Shown here: piece by piece, positions 1 to 11,866 of the stretch
Layout: each line of letters starts with the position of its first letter
How positions within the stretch are numbered: position 1 is the stretch's first letter
Source: Apium graveolens
Taxonomy: Eukaryota > Streptophyta > Magnoliopsida > Apiales > Apiaceae
Assembly: GCF_009905375.1 (NCBI RefSeq)
Contig: NC_133653.1
Span: forward strand, 61,817,956-61,881,955
Length of the DNA: 64,000 bases
Direction: 5' to 3'
Program-made: the position numbers and the translations under genes
The notes under the pieces: generated by a model
Databases searched by the model: none
What the model was told of the DNA's origin: nothing
What the model saw: only the letters and a program-made list of their open reading frames with translations

Positions 1-2356
1 GGCTTGGATGATCTCGACTCACAACTTAAGTCACTTGGTCGTTAAACTAGACTAAGGTCTTCAAATTTTGGCTTCCTAACTCGATGTGCCTTTCCTAAAT
101 TATCCAAAACCTATTGACCCTCACTTGTGCCTTTTGCTCTACTGACCTTATACTATCTTACAACTATGGTGGTCGACCTAATACTCACTTCTAAGTATTC
201 TAAAACTATGTGATAAGTGAAAGTGCTCACTGGTGCATATTTCAGAATGACAACTATAGTTTCTTGAGTACATTAGACACTCTTAAACTACAAGTTTTCC
301 TTCAAAACTTTTACACAAGACTCTCCTGACCTAAGGGCATCTCACAAACTTGATGTGGCTCAAGGGCCTGGCTTGGGCCTTCTTGGGCCTAAGCTAAAAG
401 TCCAAGGTTCCCCTGTTTTTCTGGGCAGAAAATGCCCTGACTTGAATTAACTTGTGACACATGGTTCTAACTCATATCCTATGAACTATGGTTGGAAAAA
501 CTTCTCTGACACTCCCTCTAACTAAGGCCCAATTGGGCCTAATAAGGGCCTACCCATGACATGGTCAAATCTCCCTATTTCTAAGTTGCAACAAAACTGT
601 CCCCTGCTGGACAAATTTTGTTATTCTACTTGTGCACCTAACCATATGACATGCAAACCTCCAACCAACTCCTAAAACCTTTTATATACTCCCAATACTA
701 ACTTCTGGTAGCTTGGGCCTCAAAGTGCACACCAATGACATGGTCAAAACTCACTCTAAACCTCAGTGTACTAAACTGATTTTCTGCAGAAACTATAACT
801 CTCATTTCTCCAAGGTTTTGACTTGACAAACTCAACTACCAACAACCCAATACTCAAACCAAGACTTAAACATGGTATTCTACAGAACTAACTCCCTTAT
901 TCTCAAAATAACCTTGGTGAGATCATCCTTACCTTAAGTACAATTATGGCAAAACAAGAGAATCTACACTTCATAAATCACAAATCTTCATGCTTTTGAA
1001 ACAACAAGGTATGCATTTTTATAAAAGATAATCACATGCAACAAGAAGCATAAATCAATATTAACACATTATAACAACTGAAATTAAGGCTCACTAACAA
1101 AATCTTTCCAAATGATCAAAATCTTACAACATTCTAAGAGAAATCCTCATGCATGCATGCCTTCGGGTTTTTAAACCAAAACAACACATTTTCTACATAT
1201 ATTCCATCTTAAAATTGACATGCAAGCCTAGAATAAGGTATACCTAGATGATCACTTAGCATGCAAGGAGTTTTATCAAATTTTCACCACAAAATTCAAG
1301 TCATTATCACATAAACATGCAAGAATTGATCAAAACAACAAGCATGATTTCAAGGACCATTCATTTGGCTCCCATATGGTCATGGCCGAATGAAATGGAT
1401 GGAAATGGCCATTAAATCATCAAGAGTTTCCTTCTCAAGACTTGGCATTTATCCATTCCTTGTAGTCCTCTCAAAAACAACCTTAAATCCATAAGAATCA
1501 AGATTGTATTTTGAGTTTCACTAAAACCTTTACATGCAACCCTTAAACTTAAACTTTCTACTCAAAACTCTTTGAAATATATATGGACAACATGTAGGGA
1601 GCAAGATTACTTGAATATAAGATGGATGTTTGAGTGAAAGAATGGAGAAAAGAAAGGGGATGGGGGCTTCGACTATGGTGATTGCCGAGAGGGAGGAAAA
1701 ACCGAGAGGTGAGGGAGGAGGGAGGGAGGAGAGAGTGAGGGTGGAGTGTAGACTGGGGTGAATGATCACAACACTTTGTAATTTGGGTTTTTATGATTTT
1801 GATTGATTGAAATAAGTGAGTGGAAATGAGAATTGACAAGATTAACCTTCCCACATACTAAGACCATTTTGCATGCAAGGACAAAGGAGTAATTTGGTTA
1901 GCAAGATGAGAGTTAGTGGGGTTGTAATTGTCCTTTTTAGCCCTTTAGTTGAATAGAAGAGAGTTTGCATGCAAGGTTATTCATGTAATTTGATAAATAT
2001 GACAACTAAAATTTATAATGATTTATTTTTATAAAATAAAATACAAGTTCAAAAATTATAAAATTTATACCATAAATTAACTTGGATTTTTAGAGACTTT
2101 ATAAAATCATTTTCAAAATTTGTGAACAAAATACCTTTTAAAAGAAAAATTTTCCAAAGCTTAGAATATACTTTATAAATCAAAAATAAAGAAATTAAAT
2201 AAACTCTTGCTTTGAAAAATCATATACTACACAAAGCAAATTTATAATGCAGAAATTTTCACTCATACTAGCGTACAATCATTGAATATATTTTCATTTG
2301 ACTTTAATATTATACCAAATCCACAAATAATATTACATAAAATGCCGGTCATAACA
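1..2356 (-). repeat. 3' LTR of element 1 (partial)
   Basis: Direct repeat of 9485-11851. On the minus strand it begins with TGTTATGACC at 2356, straight after a purine tract, so this is the downstream LTR. About 1.7 kb of it lies left of the window. It holds a purine/pyrimidine-skewed block near 1640-1760 and an AT-rich stretch at 1980-2340. The open frames at 1530-1854 are composition artefacts of that skewed block. Confidence 0.93.
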
Positions 2357-2391
2357 TCCTCTCCCCCTTAAGGGATTCTGTCCCCAGAATC
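2357..2391 (-). other. Polypurine tract and adjacent hairpin, element 1
   Basis: On the minus strand AAGGGGGAGAGGA (2357-2369) lies directly before the LTR start TG; this is where plus-strand DNA synthesis is primed. Just upstream, 2374-2391 reads GATTCT-GGGGAC-AGAATC, a perfect 6-bp stem whose first base overlaps the pol stop codon. The same arrangement occurs at 16295-16329, 42645-42679 and 61251-61285 in the other chromoviruses of the window. Confidence 0.8.
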
Positions 2392-2876
2392 TAAGAGAAA
2401 AGATGAGGATGCCGGGAACGCATATCAGACTCTAACTCCCAAGTCGACTCTTCGACCTTAGGGTTCCTCCAAAGTACTTTTACTAACTTTACTGACTTAT
2501 TTCTAAGACTCTTTACTTGCCAGTCGAGTATTTTAACTGGTTGCTCCACAAATGACAAGTCTGCCTGAATTTCTATAGGTTCATATTCTATCACATGGCT
2601 AGCGTCAGGATTGTACTTCTTAAGCAACGACACATGGAACACATTATGCACATGCTGATACTGAGGTGGTAAGGCCAACTCGTAGGCCACCTTTCCTACT
2701 TGACTCAAAATCTCAAAAGGACCTATGTATCTAGGTGCTAACTTCCCTTTCTTGCCAAATCTCATCAACCCTTTTCTAGGTGACACCTTCAGCAACACAG
2801 CTTCACCAATTTGAAATTGAACGTCCTTACGCGCTGGATCCGCATACTTCCTCTGTCTATCTTGAGCAGCAAGCAA
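2391..2876 (-). pseudogene. Integrase C-terminus with chromodomain, element 1
   Basis: This 161-codon open frame holds the C-terminal half of the integrase: the GPFEI region (GPY/F-like) at about residues 50-55, the [12 protein letters not shown] segment at about 75-87, and a terminal chromodomain (about 110-161) with [16 protein letters not shown]. The chromodomain is thought to guide integration into heterochromatin. The frame ends at a natural TAG at 2391-2393 beside the PPT hairpin. It is cut off from the upstream integrase by an in-frame TAG just above 2876 (in an expected Gln position), a frameshift near 3030 and another stop near 3122, so it is a fragment of a dead gene, not a separate protein. 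Confidence 0.9.
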
Positions 2877-3123
2877 CCTTTTCTAAATTAACTTGACCGA
2901 GTCATGCAACTGTTGTACCAATTCCGAGCCGAGAATTCTTCCTTCTTCTGCTTCATCCCAACTTGTTGGTGATCTACATTTTTGCCCGTACAAAGCTTCG
3001 TATGGTGGCATGCCGATACTGGAATGATATCTGTTAGTTGTAAGAGAATTCAATCAACGGCAAATGGTCGTCCCAACTTCCTGCAAAATCGATTGCACAA
3101 CTGCGCAACATGTCTTCAATCAT

Positions 3124-3432
3124 TTAAATTGTCCTTTTACTCTGGCCATCAGTCTGCGGGTGGTATGCCGTGCTCATATTCAACTTTGTGCCAAGACATT
3201 CCTGAAATTGCTTCCAGAATCTCGAGTTAAATCGGGGATCTCTATCTGAAACTATTGATACGGGTACTCCATGCCTTAGTATGATTTCGCGCACATACAG
3301 ATGAACCAACTTGTCCAGTGATGACTTCTCATTTATTGGAAGGAAATGCGCTGACTTCGTAAGACGATCAATTATAACCCATATTGCGTCATGCCCGGAT
3401 TTCATTCGTGGTAGTCCCACTATAAAGTCCAT
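3124..3432 (-). pseudogene. Integrase catalytic core, element 1
   Basis: A 102-codon frame covering the DDE core of a Gypsy integrase. The first Asp lies in MDFIVGLP at the start and the second in [14 protein letters not shown] near residues 60-73. The third acidic residue should follow TDGQS near the end, but the codon at 3136-3138 reads AAA (Lys), a G-to-A change of the catalytic Glu codon. A stop follows three codons later. The frame is separated from the upstream pol (3491-5368) by a stop and a one-base shift around 3440-3490. The enzyme would be inactive even without the stops. Confidence 0.9.
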
Positions 3433-3490
3433 AGCGATATTTTCCCATTTCCATTCTAGGAATCTTCAGGGGCTGAATTAATCCGCTTGG

Positions 3491-5368
3491 TCATTGATGT
3501 TCTGCCTTTACTTTCTGACAAGTATAGCACTTCGCAACCCATTCTGCCACGTATCGCTTCATATTTGGCAACCAAAAGTTCTTCTTTAAGTCTCGATACA
3601 TCTTGGTGCTTCCCGGGTGGATTGAAAATTTCGAATTGTGGGCTTCATGGAGGATCTCATACTTTAATTCAGGTACATGGGGAATCCATATTCTGGATGA
3701 AAACCTTAGTATCCCTTGCTCATCCCTTTGAGTATTAATCTCCTCTCCAGATAACTGATTCTTCTTTTTTTCCATTAATTCTTCTTGACACTTCTTTATC
3801 TTTTCCACTAGTGTTGGCTGAAAGGTCATTGCACGATAAATTTCCTCGACTTTTCCATAAGCACAAAGTTCCAATTCCAATCTTTCGATTTCTTCAGATA
3901 ACTCTTTTATTGTTATCATCATATTCAATCTCTCCTTCCTACTCAGAGCATCGGCCACTATGTTCGCCTTTCCAGGATGGTAATTTATCAAATAGTCATA
4001 GTCCTTGATCAATTCCAGCCATCTCCTCTGCCTCATATTGAGCTCTTTCTGAGTAAAAATGTACTTTAAACTCTTGTGATCCGTGTAGATTTCACACTTC
4101 TCTCCATAGAGGTAATGTCTCCAGATCTTGAGTACGAACACTATGGCGGCTAGTTCCAAGTCATGCGTCGGGTACTTTAATTCATGCGGCTTCAACTGTC
4201 TTGACGCATATGCGATCAATTTACAGTGTTGCATCAACACACAACCCAAACCCTTATGTGAAGCGTCGCTGAATATTACAAAATTCCCTTGATCATCTGG
4301 AAGTACCAACACCGGAGCTGTTACCAAGTTCTCCTTTAACTCTTGAAAGCTATCTTCACATTCTGCACTCCATTCAAACTTTTGATTCTTTCTGGTTAAC
4401 TTGGTCAATGGCGTGGCGATCTTCGAGAAATCCTTGATGAATCTTCTATAGTATCCGGCCAATCCTAGAAAACTTCGCACTTCCGTAAGAGTCTTTAGCC
4501 TCTCCCAACTCATAACTGCCTCAATCTTTGCCGGATCCACTTTAACTCCCTCATTTCCAATAACATGCCCCAAAAATTGAACTTCCTTTAACCAAAACTC
4601 ACATTTGGTAAACTTGGCATACAACTTCTCTTGTCGGAGTATCTCCAATGCTATCCAGAGGTGCTGCTTATGTTCTTCTTCCGACTTAGAATAAATAAGG
4701 ATGTCATCAATGAATACCACGACAAATTTGTCCAAATACTTCTTAAATACCCGATTCATCAGATCCATAAATGCGGCCGGAGTGTTGGTCAATCCAAACG
4801 GCATTACTAGAAATTCATAATGCCCATATCTGGTCCTGAATGCGGTCTTAGGAATATCTTCTTCTTCGATCTTTAATTGATGGTATCCCGATCTTAAATC
4901 AATCTTCGAAAAGCATTTTGCTCCCTTCAACTGATCAAAAAGGTCATTTATCCTTGGTAGCGGGTAGCGGTTCTTGATCGTCACCTTATTCAACTTCCGG
5001 TAATCTATGCATAGACGCATACTCCCATCTTTCTTCTTTACAAACAGAATAGGTGCTCCCCATGGCGACGTACTTGGTCGTATCACTCCTTTATCCAATA
5101 ATTCTTGTAGCTGGCTCGCCAACTCTTTCATTTCTGCTGGTGCCATCCTATATGGGGCCATTGAAACTGGTTTCGTGCCTGGAGCTAGGTTGATCTCGAA
5201 CTCAATTTGTCGATCTGGTGGTAAGCCTGGTAGTTCGTCAGGAAACACATCGGGGAACTCGTTAACTACAGGAATATCTTCCATTCTGAGGCTACCTCTC
5301 TCTGAATCCACTACATATGCTAGGAACTGACTCACAACCTTTTTTAAGTAACTTCTTAGCCTGAACAA
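3491..5368 (-). pseudogene. Reverse transcriptase, RNase H and integrase zinc domain, element 1
   Basis: The longest intact stretch of pol in this element (625 codons). The order is a linker with [20 protein letters not shown] at residues 33-52, reverse transcriptase with [12 protein letters not shown] and active-site FIDD at residues 219-222, RNase H with [13 protein letters not shown] and YTDHKSL, and the HHCC zinc domain of integrase near the end ([16 protein letters not shown] ... [12 protein letters not shown]). The first codon is TTG and is not a real start; the protein would be made as part of a gag-pol polyprotein. It ends at a TGA in an expected Arg position (CGA to TGA). A frameshift just above 5350 separates it from protease. 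Confidence 0.93.
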
Positions 5369-5483
5369 CTGTAAGAAATAGTTGCTCTTGCCTCTGCCCC
5401 TTAAATACTACCTTCTCTCCACTCTTCGTCCTTAAATACACTCTCTTGGTCTTACAATTTATCTGAGCGATATTCTCTCCTAA

Positions 5484-6398
5484 CTAATCCATTCCTAAAA
5501 TTATATCAAACTCTCCCAACTTGAAGAGTATCAAGTCGGCTGAGAACTTATACCCCGAAATATCAATCTCACACTTTGGACAAAATTGATTCACAGGAAT
5601 CTTCTCTTGGTTCGCAATTACCACATTTACTACCTCACTCATAACCATTTTATCACATTGGAGCTTATCAACAAAAGATTCTGATATGAAAGATCTTGTT
5701 GCTCCCGAATCAATCAATACTTTAGCTTTGACATTATTGAGTAAAAGTGTACCTGCTATCACCTCAGAATTTTGAACAGCATCCTTCATCTTCAAATCAA
5801 ATGTCCTTGCTGTTGTTTGCGGGGTTGGTGCAGGTGGTGGAGGTAATGCCAATACCTCAACTGGCATACTCGCACTAGTACTTGCCACATTCATTAGAGC
5901 TTTGACTGGTCCGGTTGCCTTGCACTCCCTAGCTATGTGTCCAGTCTTCCCACACTTGTAGCACGTAACTCCTGGCTTCGGCATCTTGCACTCATTCGCC
6001 AAATGTCCCTTCTGATTGCACCTATAACAGGTCATGCTCAGCTTATTGCATACTCCGGGGTGCCTTCTTCCACAGTGCTTGCATTCCAGTCTCTGGAACC
6101 TGTTTTCTCCAACTTGCCCTTGGCTTGCCTGGTTGTTCCCTTTTGATTCTTGCCTTTTGCCCAAATTTCCCTTCTTTTGAAAATTTCCGCCCTTCTGGAA
6201 ACCAATCCTCTTTATATTCCGATCTTGCAAACTTCCAGCTTCAGTCTTTTCTCCATAAAATGGAACCTTCCTCTTCTTGGTATCCCTCTCTTTCCTTGAC
6301 TGCATCCCATTATTTTCAATCAGAGCAGCTTTCTGTACTACTCCCGCATAAGTTTCAAGCTCAAACATAGCCACCCTATCTCTGATCCAAGGCTCCAA
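5484..6398 (-). pseudogene. Gag C-terminus (nucleocapsid) and aspartic protease, element 1
   Basis: A 304-codon frame. The first part is basic and Gln/Lys/Gly-rich, ending the capsid region. Two CCHC zinc knuckles follow, CYRCNQKGHLANEC and CYKCGKTGHIAREC (about residues 123-157), after a CKHCGRRHPGVC variant; these bind the element RNA. The protease active site is VLIDSGATRSFIS at about residues 228-240. The frame stops at 5481-5483, where a Trp of the conserved GMDW motif has become TAG. It overlaps the gag N-terminal frame (6338-7006) in another frame because a one-base deletion near 6410-6415 shifts the reading. Confidence 0.92.
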
Positions 6399-7006
6399 TC
6401 CTTGCTGGAATTTCTTTCTTTTTCCTCCTCAGTGCTGGTATACTTTGTCACAAACCTTGACAACTCAGTGAACTTCTTCTCATACTCCAATACAGTCATG
6501 TTTCCTTGCTTCAACTCAAGAAATTTTAGCTCCATCTGATTCTGCATGTACTTAGGGTAATACTTATCCAGAAATAACTTCTTAAATCTCTCCCAAGAAA
6601 CCTGCTGAGTGACTTCCATAGCCTTTACTGATTCCCACCAATAGATGACTTTTCCCTTCAAGAAGTAAGTAGCATACGGCGTCTTCTGATCGTCTCCTAA
6701 CTGTACCAACTCAAAAGCCCTTTCCATCTCCTTGATCCATGTGTTAGCTATCACTAGATCAGTGGTATCATGAAATGCAGGTGGATTCACATTCTGAAAA
6801 GCCTTGAAGGTGACAATTTGTCGAGGTGGTACTAGTGGTTCAGGTGGTTGGTGTGGCTCACGGTTATCTTGGTTTTCAATTCGTTGTTGAAGAGTTAGTT
6901 GTTGTTGAGCTATAGCATTGGTTTGCTGTTGCAAGGTTTCCAGTAGTCGAAGAATATTTGGGTCTGTGGTGGAGGTGGTTGTTGGGTTCTTCTTTTTGGG
7001 AGGCAT
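6338..7006 (-). pseudogene. Gag N-terminus (capsid), element 1
   Basis: Starts with a genuine ATG at 7006 (MPPKKKNPTTT), followed by a Gln-rich region (residues 20-50) and the retrotransposon gag domain: FKAFQNVNPPAFH near 69-81, YATYFLKGKVIYWWE near 111-125, and FKKLFLDKYYPKYMQNQME near 141-159. Capsid protein packages the RNA into cytoplasmic particles. The true gag frame leaves this reading frame near 6415, so the last ~25 codons are out-of-frame. The leader between this ATG and the PBS is about 790 bp and holds the ORF at 7320-7622. Confidence 0.92.
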
Positions 7007-7319
7007 GATCCTGAAATAAGAGTTGTGTCAAAACAGATATGAATGATAAAATGATTCGAGGGTATCGCATGGCGTTCTCATTTACATATGGGGTCAAGTT
7101 TCCAAATTAAGCAGATATGATGATAAAAACATAAAATAACAGTTGAGAGCAAATGGAACAATAGAACATAATTATTGGAATTTTAAAGGTCACAGTACAT
7201 AGGATTGGGACATAGTCTGATTCTAGGAATAACAGGCTTATTTGAAAGAAACAACGGAAACAACTGGAGATTCCACAGAGTCTGACAGTACAACAATCAT
7301 GAAAGGTAAATGGAAAGAA

Positions 7320-7622
7320 CTAAGGCTCCACTCCATCTGAACGGGGCTTGGTAGTCTTTTCCTCTCGAAGCGTCTTCGCAATGCTCTGGAGCTCATCCGC
7401 CACCATCTGAATGACATACTGGCTGGTACGGTCCCGGTGCGCTGGCATCTCCTCAAGCTTAGTGTTGACGTACTGAACCAAGGTCTCAAGTCTCGCAGTC
7501 ATCTGCTCCTTGGGCTTCCCTTCGTAGTTTCGGCTATCCGGATACACGTTCTTCAGTCGGTCTATCAGTAGGTCGTACTTGCCCTGAAGCATGTCGAACT
7601 CGCGCCTCAACTCAGCATACAC
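7320..7622 (-). CDS. Pre-gag accessory ORF, element 1
   Basis: An open frame between PBS and gag on the element's sense strand. It has no ATG at its upstream end: the frame is open from about 7709, with GTG at 7622 and the first in-frame ATG at 7592-7590 (about 90 codons). Predicted product is charged and helical, with DLLIDRL, MTARLETLVQYVNTKLEE and YVIQMVADELQSIAKTLRE segments in that order. These resemble in order and pattern the C-terminal third of the 257-aa pre-gag ORF of element 7 (47367-48140). A splice acceptor-like TGTCAG lies just upstream, near 7677-7682, so a spliced leader could supply the start codon. Function unknown; the frame is unbroken although the rest of the element is decayed. 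Confidence 0.5.
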   Translation of the reverse strand: MYAELRREFDMLQGKYDLLIDRLKNVYPDSRNYEGKPKEQMTARLETLVQYVNTKLEEMPAHRDRTSQYVIQMVADELQSIAKTLREEKTTKPRSDGVEP

Positions 7623-7796
7623 GGAGAAAGCAATAGTGTCGTCCGACCCAAAGGATGACGAGGAATGCGCCCTTTGCTGACAACCAATAAGAGAAGTATT
7701 AATAATAATTTACTTAACCTACTCTTTCGCATAATATCTATAACCTACACACAAATCCTATAACCTATTTGGGCTGTCCAGGGACTCTAAACCGTA

Positions 7797-7808
7797 GCTC
7801 TGATACCA
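7797..7808 (-). other. Primer binding site, element 1
   Basis: On the minus strand this reads TGGTATCAGAGC, the standard plant match to the 3' end of initiator tRNA-Met, five bases after the 5' LTR end (7814). It fixes the element's orientation and the inner LTR border. Confidence 0.93.
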
Positions 7809-7813
7809 AAACC

Positions 7814-10800
7814 TGTCACACCCCCAACTTAAACAGCAAAATAAATATAGCTATTACAATATTTTAAAAGAAGAATACACAACCAAATCCAAGATCTTAC
7901 AGTTTAGGGTTTGGAACAGCCCAACACTACCAACTATTACATCTGATTACAAATACCGAGTCCTCACACAACTATTATTACTTATTCTACCTGAGCTCGA
8001 ACATAAGCATCAGCATCACAGGTCTTACGGGCAATCTGCTTGAATCTAACCATAGCTGCTAGCTGAAATATCAGGGTAAAGCAAGAAGTGAGCCAAATGC
8101 TCAATAAGTGCTAACAGTACGACACAAAGCATAAATCGAGATATACTTTTAAGAATGTCAATGGAAAGACATAACTAATGATAACGAGAGATAAAACTAT
8201 ATGAGATGGCATCTTTTTGCTTGTATCAAAACAATTTTAAAATCATGTCTTAATCAAAATCGTTTTATGACGCTACGGATTACAGCCGGTGATCAGCCGC
8301 GAAGTAATCCCGAACCTCGCTGGGTTCTAAAACATTAACGGGAATCCCTAGGCAACTTTTAAGCCTAATATAAGTGTGGAAAGGACTCGCGTCTCAGTCT
8401 AGATCCACTATTCAAGAAAACATTTATCCCCCTTTGGGACTGAAAACCGATATTTTATTCATTTCAAAAGCTGATGCCGAATTGTAACAAAATTTCTTTT
8501 AACAGTAAACATTTTTATTAAGGGAATATAGATCAACTCGAAACACGGGAAATATGGTACTAAATCTCAGGGCCATGATTCATAAAACTTTACTCTAGTA
8601 GGGTAACCAAAAGGTTTTCATATGTCAGAACTTGGACAGGAAAATATGGTGAGACTAATGGATAATATGAAGGGGTAATGCCAAACTGGGCTTAAAGCAA
8701 TGGTTTCTCATCAAGGTACAGGTGTTGGATCATTAAGAAGATAAGCTTCACGAATACTATGGGTGTTAAGGTAATGATCTCTAGCTCAGGATGTATGTAT
8801 ATATCAGAATTGTCAAGCTTTAGGATAGGAAAGAGGGTATCAATCAATGAGGAATCATGTTGGTAAGTTTCTGACTATCAGAGTTCAAGGTAAGGTTCTA
8901 TAGGGGTTCAAGTATCAGGATGAGATATCAATACTTAGGAATCATCATCATGTTAATCAAGAGGATCAATCAAGTAATATAACAACTTTTTATTTTATCA
9001 TGGTATTTAATTATCATGAAAAGACTTTTGAACTACTTGCAATACATACTTGAGGGTTCATGGCATCTCTATGTAATTCAAAGATAAGCGAGAGATACGC
9101 TTGACTTAAACATATCAAAATGACTCAGGATAATTGCATCGATCTATATGAACTGTTTATAGTAAATATGAAGGTCAAGTTGAATCACTTGCCTTGAGAT
9201 AGGCTGGTCTGGTCTGACTGGTAGGAGCAACTGGAGCTTCACTCGACCTTTATGGCAAGTTTTCCCTCATCTCGAGATCCTACATAAATAATAATACTCC
9301 TTATTATAATATATTCTTACCATCTCAACCTGTTTACAACCCGAAATTAAACACGGATGGCACTTAGGCCTATATGCACTTAATTTATATCCACCTTTAT
9401 ATTTCAAATGTTCACACGTAGCCACATAATCACATATCGTATATTAATTCCAAATAACACCATATATACCATAATGCAACACTAGGCTTGGATGATCTCG
9501 ACTCACAACTTAAGTCACTTGGTCGCTAAACTAGACAAGGTCTTCAAATTTTGGCTTCCTAACTCGATGTGCCTTTCCTAAATTATCCAAAACCTATTGA
9601 CCCTCACTTGTGCCTTTTGCTCTACTGACCTTATACTATCTTACAACTATGGTGGTCGACCTAATACTCACTTCTAAGTGTTCTAAAACTATGTGATAAG
9701 TGAAAGTGCTCACTGGTGCAAATTTCAGAATGACAACTATGGTTTCTTGAGTACATTAGACACTCTTAAACTACAAGTTTTCCTTCAAAACTTTTACACA
9801 AGACTCTCCTGACCTAAGGGCATCTCACAAACTTGATGTGGCTCAAGGGCCTGGCTTGGGCCTTCTTGGGCCTAAGCTAAAAGTCCAAGGTTCCCCTGTT
9901 TTTCTGGGCAGAAAATGCCCTGACTTGAATTAACTTGTGACACATGGTTCTAACTCATATCCTATGAACTATGGTTGGAAAAACTTCTCTGACACTCCCT
10001 CTAACTAAGGCCCAATTGGGCCTAATGAGGGCCTACCCATGACATGGTCAAATCTCCCTATTTCTAAGTTGCAACAAAACTGTCCCCTGCTGGACAGATT
10101 TAGTTATTCTACTTGTGCAGCTAACCATATGACATGCAAACCTCCAACCAACTCCTAAAACCTTTTATATACTCCCAATACTAACTTTTGGTAGCTTGGG
10201 CCTCAAAGTGCACACCAATGACATGGTCAAAACTCACTCTAAACCTCAGTGTACTAAACTGATTTTCTGCAGAAACTATAACTCTCATTTCTCCAAGGTT
10301 TTGACTTGACAAACTCAACTACCAACAACCCAATACTCAAACCAAGACTTAAACATGGTATTCTACTGAACTAACTCCCTTATTCTCAAAATAACCTTGG
10401 TGAGATCATCCTTACCTTAAGTACAATTATGGAAAAACAAGAGAATCTACACTTCACAAAGCACAAATCTTCATGCTTTTGAAACTACAAGGTATGTATT
10501 TTTATAAAAGATAATCACGTATTATTATCATGCAACAAGAAGCATAAATCAATATTAACACATTATACCTACTGAAATTAAGGCTCACTAACAAAATCTT
10601 TCCAAATGATCAAAATCTTACAACATTCTAAGAGAAATCCTCATGCATGCATGCCTTCGGGTTTTTCAAACCAAAACAACACATTTTCTACATATATTCC
10701 ATCTTAAAATTGACATGCAAGCCTAGCATAAGGTATACCTAGATGATCACTTAGCATGCAAGGAGTTTTATCAAATTTTCACCACAAAATTCAAGTCATT

Positions 10801-11851
10801 ATCACATAAACATGCAAGAATTGATCAAAACAACAAGCATGATTTCAAGGACCATTCATTCGGATCCCATATGGTCATGGCCGAATGAAATGGATGGAAA
10901 TGGCCATTAAATCATCAAGAGTTTCCTTCTCAAGACTTGGCATTTATCCATTCCTTGTAGTCCTCTCAAAAATAACCTTAAATCCATAAGAATCAAGATT
11001 GTATTTTGAGTTTCACTAAAACCTTTACATGCAACCCTTAAACTTAAACTTTCTACTCAAAACTCTTTGAAATATATATGGACAACATGTAGGAAGCAAG
11101 ATTACTTGAATATAAAATGGATGTTTGGGTGAAAGAATGGAGAAAAGAAAGGGGATGGGGGCTTCGGCTATGGTGATTGCCGAGAGGGAGGAAAAACCGA
11201 GAGGTGAGGGAGGAGGGAGGGAGGAGAGAGTGAGGGTGGAGTGTGGAGTGGGGTGAATGATCACAACACTTTGTACTTTGGGTTTTTATGATTTTGATTG
11301 ATTGAAATAAGTGAGTGGAAATGAGAATTGATAAGATTAACCTTCCCACATACTAAGACCATTTTGCATGCAAGGACAAAGGAGTAATTTGGTTAGTAAG
11401 ATGAGAGTTAGTGGGGTTGTAGTTGTCCTTTTTAGCCCTTTAGTTGAATAGAAGAGAGTTTGCATGCAAGGTTATTCATGTAATTTGATAAATATGACAA
11501 CTAAAATTTATAATGATTTATTTTTATAAAATAAAATACAAGTTCAAAAATTATAAAATTTATACCATAAATTAACTTGGATTTTTAGAGACTTTATAAA
11601 ATCATTTTCAAAATTTGTGAACAAAATACCTTTTAAAAGTAAATTTTTCCAAAGCTTAGAATATACTTTATAAATCAAAAATAAAGAAATTAAATAAACT
11701 CTTGCTTTGAAAAATCATATACTACACAAAGCAAATTTATAATGCAAAAATTTTCACTCATACTAGCGTACAATCATTGAATATATTTTCATTTGACTTT
11801 AATATTATACCAAATTCACAAATAATATTACATAAAATGTTGGTCGTAACA
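7814..11851 (-). repeat. 5' LTR of element 1 (complete, 4038 bp)
   Basis: Bounded by TGTTACGACC at 11851 and GGGTGTGACA at 7814 (minus strand). The part 9485-11851 matches 1-2356; the part 7814-9484 is the section whose partner lies left of the window. The last few hundred bases before the PBS hold a small hairpin (8090-8102) and a short ORF (7982-8053). A purine/pyrimidine-skewed block lies near 11130-11250. Apart from the short ORF no coding sequence is seen in the 4 kb; the frames at 11025-11349 are shadows. Confidence 0.93.
7982..8053 (-). other. Conserved leader micro-ORF in the LTR of element 1 (23 codons)
   Basis: ATG at 8053 opens a 23-codon frame, MVRFKQIARK..., ending with TAA at 7984-7982. 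It begins about 37 bases after a GAGC-CAAAT-GCTC hairpin (8090-8102). LTRs of elements 7 and 8 have a short ORF at the same place after a similar hairpin, with the same Met, then two basic or hydrophobic residues, then RK pattern. It would lie in the RNA leader upstream of gag, so it may act as an upstream ORF. Function unproven. Confidence 0.35.
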
Positions 11852-11866
11852 CCTTAGGTAACCTTT

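Larger units (their letters stand above)
1..11851 (-). mobile_element. Element 1: Ty3/Gypsy chromovirus (Tekay/Del-like), left end cut by window
   Basis: On the minus strand the order is 5' LTR (7814-11851), PBS (7797-7808), pre-gag ORF, gag, protease, RT, RNase H, integrase with chromodomain, hairpin plus purine tract (2357-2391) and 3' LTR (1-2356, incomplete). This gene order and the chromodomain place it in the Ty3/Gypsy chromoviruses; the 4.0-kb LTR suits the Tekay/Del group. By eye the two LTR copies differ at roughly 1.5-2 percent of sites, so the insertion is moderately young. It sits inside the gag of element 2: sequence directly right of 11851 continues that gag. The predicted 5-bp target duplication is CCTTA (11852-11856); its partner lies outside the window. 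Several stops and frameshifts make this copy non-functional. Confidence 0.93.

Noticed and set aside
1530..1854. ORFs of 79 and 98 codons in the LTR of element 1, repeated at 11025-11349
   Set aside because: They lie on a strongly purine/pyrimidine-skewed block where stop codons are rare. Duplication follows from the LTR repeat and is not evidence of selection.
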